Under the pieces are notes generated by a model that saw nothing but the letters and a program-made list of their open reading frames with translations, made no database searches and had not been told where the DNA came from. Below, piece by piece: positions 59,240 to 64,000 of a stretch of 64,000 nucleotides of DNA. Each line of letters begins with the position of its first letter. The first letter of the stretch is position 1. Location of the stretch: assembly GCF_947179165.1 (NCBI RefSeq), contig NC_077244.1:10604449-10668448 (forward strand), given 5' to 3'. A program made the position numbers and the translations under genes. This DNA comes from Solanum dulcamara. Taxonomy: Eukaryota > Streptophyta > Magnoliopsida > Solanales > Solanaceae.

Positions 59240-61772
59240 TTTCAGGCCTCAAGAGGGTACTCTAGGCGTGACCATCACTTGGAGACCATTGTTGGCCCCA
59301 AGAAAACCACTTGGTTCAATCACTAGTTCAGTCACATCAGTGGAAGACTTAATATATCTTAAAAGAAAGAGTATTTTAAATAACAATCTTATATAAGTAT
59401 ATCTCATCTCATAAAAATATAATTTCAAAACATACTCAAATGAGACATCAACACTAATCTACGTAATATAAGTCTATGAAGCCTCTATCAACTGTCAAGA
59501 AGGTACCGAGATAACCCCATGGCTACCTTAAAAGAAACTACTCATAAGTAATGATTGAAATAAATGTGATTCCTCCAAAAGCAAGGAGGTCTCACCACTA
59601 TCAAGAAGGGAAAGATCCTCAACGAAGCGCATATTGATGATCTCTAACACCTATATCTGCATCATTAAATGATGTGGGCCAAATAGCGTCAGTAAATAGA
59701 ATGTACCAGTATGCAATATAGCTGAAAGGAGAAGCGGTCAACAATACTCAACTCAACTTCACAATAAACTCAAAGGACTCAACTCAATATGTAAGCAAAT
59801 TAACATTTAACAATAATTTTTTTTCAAATCGACTCAATCATCTAGAATCTCAATCAAACCAATCATATCATGCACGGTCATATCCTATTTGGGAGTTTCT
59901 CTAACCGGCAACCATCACCTATGAGCCAGTGATGTACAATGAAGCAATATCGTTGCCACATCCATCCAATACTTTGTCAAGGTAAGGGATGCATCACTAT
60001 CATTGGATCTACAATCAATCAAGTCCTCTTTTGAGACATAAAAGTTTAACCTCCATCCTACACTGGCTACATAGTTTAGCGATTTAGTTTTTATTTACTC
60101 TTACCCAATTTGAAGCTCACTACTTCTCCCAAGACTCAATATCCTCATAAGTCAAATCAATCAATTTATGCAAGTCATATTATCTAGTCACATTGGACTC
60201 TAATCAACTTAATTCCATCTCAATCATCAATTCTTTCATTTAAAACATGCTTTTAAACTCAGTATCCCATCAAAATTCTATCTTAAAAAGATCATTGACA
60301 CTCAAAATACTTAGGTTTAAATAATAATACTTTTAAAGACTCCTCTAACTCAACTCATTCTCATTCAAGACATTCACAAATCATGCTTTAAGACTCAAGC
60401 AATGCTATAGTATGTAAATGCCAAAACTCAATTCATATGAAAACTCAAAGTCGTTTAAAATCAATGTTGATGCTCCAATCATCAAGTTCTTTCAGTAAAA
60501 TATGCTTTCAAAACCCTTCACTTCTCTTCAAAACTCTTTCTCAATTTCAACAAATTATGCTAGACCCTCATACTTATTTAGACTCAAATAAATAAATAAA
60601 TAAATAAATAAATATATATAATATTAGTTCAATTCGCTCTCTTCATCAATGCATAAAAGTCATCATCTTTACTCAAGAATATAAATGTAAAAGTCATGAT
60701 CATCAAATCAATTGGGGTTCATGGGAAAGTTGCCATAAACAACAATTCCAATCAATTGAGAGATAGAAAACAATGATAATTTCAATGCATAACTATACGA
60801 AACTCTATAGAAGAAGAATTAACTCATTCAAAATTCAAGAAACTAGGTTAGACTCAACTCAATTGTTTAACAATAGAATCTAGATGTAGGGCGCGTAGAT
60901 GAACTCAATCCAATGCTATGATTCGCCTTACATACCTGGAAGACTAATATTTTAATAGAAACTCGAAAAATAATAGCTTTCTTGGAGGAAACCTTTGATC
61001 TATGAACCTCGATGCTTGATCTCAAGAAAAGAAACTCTTTTATGAAGTTTTCAGAGTGGAAGGACTTTGGAAAACCTTGGGTGAAGGGCTTCTCTTTGAT
61101 TCTAGAATTTTTAACTTGAAAGCCTTAGGGTTCTTGGTGAAGAAGAGGAACCCTAGGTTAGTTTTGAGGGAGTTTTTTTGAGACTAGATTGTTTGGATTG
61201 ATGATTATGAGAGGAAAACTAGTTAGTTGGATGATATACTTAGTTAAAACACTCAAACACGACTTAGAATAGGGTTAAAAGGATTGCAAAAAGACAAAAA
61301 TAACCCTAGATGACGTGAAGGAGTTTTCTAAGAATTTGACTTCTACAACTTGTACAAAATTCTACGAGTCGTAGAGTTGAGTCGTAACTATTTATGATCT
61401 GGCAGCCTCTAGTAAAATAGTCATAATGTTTTTACTCTAACCTCAAAATGAAACAACCTTGGTAGCATTGGAAAGAGGACTCAAACACCTTTCATTTGAT
61501 AGGTCATGGGCCGTCTAATTCTTTATATTCTAGGAGATATAGTTGTTTGAAGTTGACCTAAGTAAAATCTTTTACCAAAACTCAATCGGTAAGGAAACTT
61601 CAATTCGACTTAGTGCTACAAGATCCTTATGACCTTAATTTCTCTCCAAATATATTCTCACACTAAAGAATTAACCTCCACACATGCACATAATTATGAA
61701 TTATCCGGTACAACCCCACACACATATGAAGGATAGCTCGGTCTTAGCTTAAAAATATTTTAGGGTGTTACA
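59240..61772 (-). repeat. 5' LTR of element E
   Basis: The right edge is the complement of TGTAACACCCTAAAAT. It matches the left LTR throughout. The microsatellite at 60586-60616 is (AAAT)n followed by (AT)n, while the left LTR has only (AT)n. Confidence 0.87.
60586..60616. repeat. (AAAT)n microsatellite followed by (AT)n
   Basis: Seven or so AAAT units followed by ATATATAT. Confidence 0.9.
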
Positions 61773-62142
61773 GTTTTCCAAGAATGTTGACCAATGTCAA
61801 CCACAGGTCAAATTTCAAAGGCTAAAGAGCCAAATGGCCTCAAACTCACATTGATCGCCTCGATGCTCATTCCGATCATGCAACTAGCCTAATTTGTCTA
61901 TTTTGGAGCTGATGGAATTGTCAGAATCTCATTCTGAGGTTGTTACTGAAAATATTGACCGAAATTACCTTTTCAAGTTATAAAAAGCTCTAAAATAGGG
62001 AAATGGGCCTAAAACCCAAACGAATGACCAGGAGACCGAACGATTAGTGCCATCAACTCATAAATGACTTAGGGTCACTAATTAATACTCTAAATGATGA
62101 AATAAATGCTTTAATTCAAAAATGACCTAGAGGGTTGTTACA
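61773..62142 (-). repeat. LTR D2, terminal part (right of E)
   Basis: It resumes TTTTCCAAGAATGTTGACC, which in D3 directly follows the block found at 51300-51321, so E interrupts one LTR. It ends GGGTTGTTACA, the complement of the LTR start. Confidence 0.83.
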
Positions 62143-62537
62143 TCACCCACTACTAAAATAACATTCATTGGCGGAAGTAAGAGTCAAGAAGTACCTGAAG
62201 GCTCAAATAAGCCGGGGAACTACTCCCACATCTGCTTCTTGGTCTCTGAGGTAGTCTCCTCGATTGGACAATGCCTCTAACGGAACTTAACCACAAGAAT
62301 GGCTCTGGATCGCAACTACCCAGCATCTTTGGCCAAAATAGCAACTGGCTCTTAAATATAACTCAGACGATCATCAAACTCAACCACATCATACTAGAGC
62401 ACACGAAACTCATCTGGAACATACTGGCCCAGCATCAAAACATGGAAAATTGGATGAATAGTTGAAAAGGCTAGGGGGAAAAGCTAACTCGTATGCAACC
62501 TCACCAATTGTCCTCAAAATCTCAATATGGCCAATAT
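62143..62537 (-). pseudogene. Element D integrase C-terminal tail
   Basis: On the minus strand one frame reads IEILRTIGEVAYELAFPPSL, the GPY/F-type tail of gypsy integrase, then breaks. Other frames give short fragments of the chromo-like end, a TTTGAGCCTTCAGGTACTTC stretch matching the usual L-F-E-P-S-G-T ending, and a stop. The rest of integrase and the other domains are absent, because D3 LTR sequence follows immediately. Only about 130 codons of pol remain. Confidence 0.78.
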
Positions 62538-64000
62538 TGTCATGACCCGATTACTCAGGTCATGATGGCGCCTACTATGAACCATCAATAAGCAAGCCAA
62601 CCCATATCTCAGAATTACAAGTAATGGGATGTCAGGGTAGAAAACCAGCAATTCAATCTAAAAATAGAAAGAAATAATAGGAGTATGCATGAACGGGAAG
62701 AAGCAACTAAATATATACAAACCAAAAAGATCTCTTCCAAAACCTGGAAATCACATGTATAGAGCTACTAATAAAAAGAGTACAAGTCCCAAAAATAGAG
62801 CACGGAAACAGAGTTGTCTCAAAAGCAAAAGACAGGAAAAATGTATATATAGAGGGAGATGGGTAAATCTAGGACACAATGTGCTCACCCTCACCTTCGA
62901 TCACGACCGCAATTGGCCCGAATCAACGCCGGTAACTAGTACTTAGACCTGCATCAGGAAAATAGATGTAGAGTATAGTATGAGTACCAAAACAATAGGT
63001 GCCTAGTAGGCATCATACGCCTACTAAGCAAGATAAGCAAAAGTAAACAGAACTGCGAGTAAATGATCACAACCAAAGGCAGGCAAAAGTAAATGTAGTT
63101 ACGTACATGAGTATACTTAACAAACAAAAAGGCAGAATCTAACTAAATCCGTTAAGCTCCCATATATCTGATGGGTATGCTCCGAGACAAGTATAAGGTA
63201 ACCACCTTCACGGACTCCCATAAGCCTGACAGACACAAGAAAAGCTGAAGTAAAATGAATGGAGCCAAAAAGATTCAAATAATATCACCATTTCCCAAAC
63301 ATGAATTGAACCATTTCCAAACTCTAATACCTTAACCCAAAGTTGAGGGGAGATGAAGACCTGAACCGAAGATTCATCAGGGAATCAAAAATTAAACCAT
63401 GTGTAAGCTGAACCACGGACTTTAACTGATTAATTATAGCTAATAAGTCGACATAAGTAACATAGACCATGAATTTCAACCGAGTAACTGTATCTAAGAG
63501 GTCGAACATGAGTAAGCTAGACCTCGGACTTCAATCGAGTAACTTTAGCAAAGGGGCCGCTTAAGAAATACTCGCCCAAGAGGGCTGGTCGCTTTTAGTT
63601 CCTAGCCGCTTTAGGGGCACTCGCTTTAGAAACTAGGGGTCTCTTAATCGATGGTACCAAAAACAGACGGTGAAAGAATGAGCTTAGCATGCTAAATCCT
63701 CCAATGGGGTGCTCGAGATTTATTTAGAACCCCGAGCACGCAAATAATATATGTTGCCCAACTAAATTCTATGTTCCAAACTCAATGGAGCAGTCAAAAT
63801 TCCCATACAAGGTAATTTTAATAAAAAGTGGGTCCCAGTCCCAAGTGTCATTTTGAGCCCATTTCAACAACAGGCCTCAAGATTAGACCAAAAGCCTCAA
63901 GAAGTGAACGAAGGGTCATTCCAGACCAAAATAGACATTCCGAAGCTAACCATGCTGTCAAAATTTTCATTTGAGCGCAATTTTCAAGAATGTTGACCTA
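62538..64000 (-). repeat. LTR D3 (runs off the window)
   Basis: It begins TGTCATGACCCG and can be followed beside D1 and D2 to the window edge. By position it could be the 5' LTR of the element whose 3' LTR is D2, with most of the internal region deleted, or a separate insertion. It includes a weak tandem region at 63300-63545. No gene is seen. Confidence 0.82.

Larger units (their letters stand above)
51327..61772 (-). mobile_element. Element E: A-family LTR element without recognisable gag-pol
   Basis: LTRs 51327-53866 and 59240-61772, of matching length and sequence, enclose about 5.4 kb. Some 2 kb of that is a solo LTR. A polypurine tract (53871-53880), a primer-binding site (59224-59235) and a leader homologous to element A's are in place. 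I find no gag, PR, RT, RH or IN block in the inner sequence. This resembles a large retrotransposon derivative (LARD) mobilised by A-type elements; that interpretation is inference. Confidence 0.82.

Noticed and set aside
1..64000. tRNA, rRNA or snRNA genes
   Set aside because: None was seen. The only tRNA-like strings are the 12-base primer-binding sites of the retrotransposons.

Overview
This 64 kb window looks like plant nuclear heterochromatin and holds no host gene that I can support. It is an AT-rich nest of decayed LTR retrotransposons of the Ty3/gypsy superfamily, plus one truncated LINE. The LTR lengths (2-3.4 kb), primer-binding sites matching plant initiator tRNA-Met, LTR ends of the TGTAACACCC or TGTCATGACC type, and chromovirus-like (Del/Tekay-like) pol proteins suggest a solanaceous plant, probably pericentromeric. 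The host call is inference from family resemblance. All identity estimates were made by eye.

Layout, using local names. Element A (minus, 1-6444; 3' end outside the window) ends with its 5' LTR and abuts the leader of element B (plus, 6445-17059). B carries gag-pol wreckage and then a 3' LTR from 11402. That LTR is split by a minus-oriented solo LTR (D1, about 12005-15600, locally rearranged) and broken by element C (plus, 17060-34711). C's integrase is split by the complete element F (minus, 22741-33545), which has a perfect 5-bp target duplication. C's 3' LTR stops after about 200 bp and is fused to element K (minus, 34712-48828), of the same family as B but inverted. K is split between gag and protease by element H (plus, about 35706-43320), the best-preserved copy here. 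K's 5' LTR also contains a 5'-truncated LINE (46353-47622) flanked by a 13-bp duplication. K sits in the LTR of an older minus-strand element, D2/D3 (48829-64000 and beyond). D2 is also interrupted by E (minus, 51327-61772), an element with full-length LTRs and no recognisable gag-pol. E in turn contains a solo LTR (55437-57415).

Relative order of events: D2 is older than K and E; K is older than H and the LINE; E is older than its solo LTR; B is older than D1, A and C; C is older than F. Every gag-pol copy has stops or frameshifts, many of them TAG codons where the family has CAG or TGG. No copy appears autonomous. E and F look like passengers whose LTRs stayed usable while their coding capacity was lost.

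I found no gene cluster resembling a new biochemical system, no CRISPR array and no RNA gene. The interest lies in the nesting, the solo LTRs with target duplications, the junctions that record deletions and one inversion, subfamily-specific tandem repeats, and a compensated hairpin pair in the F LTR.
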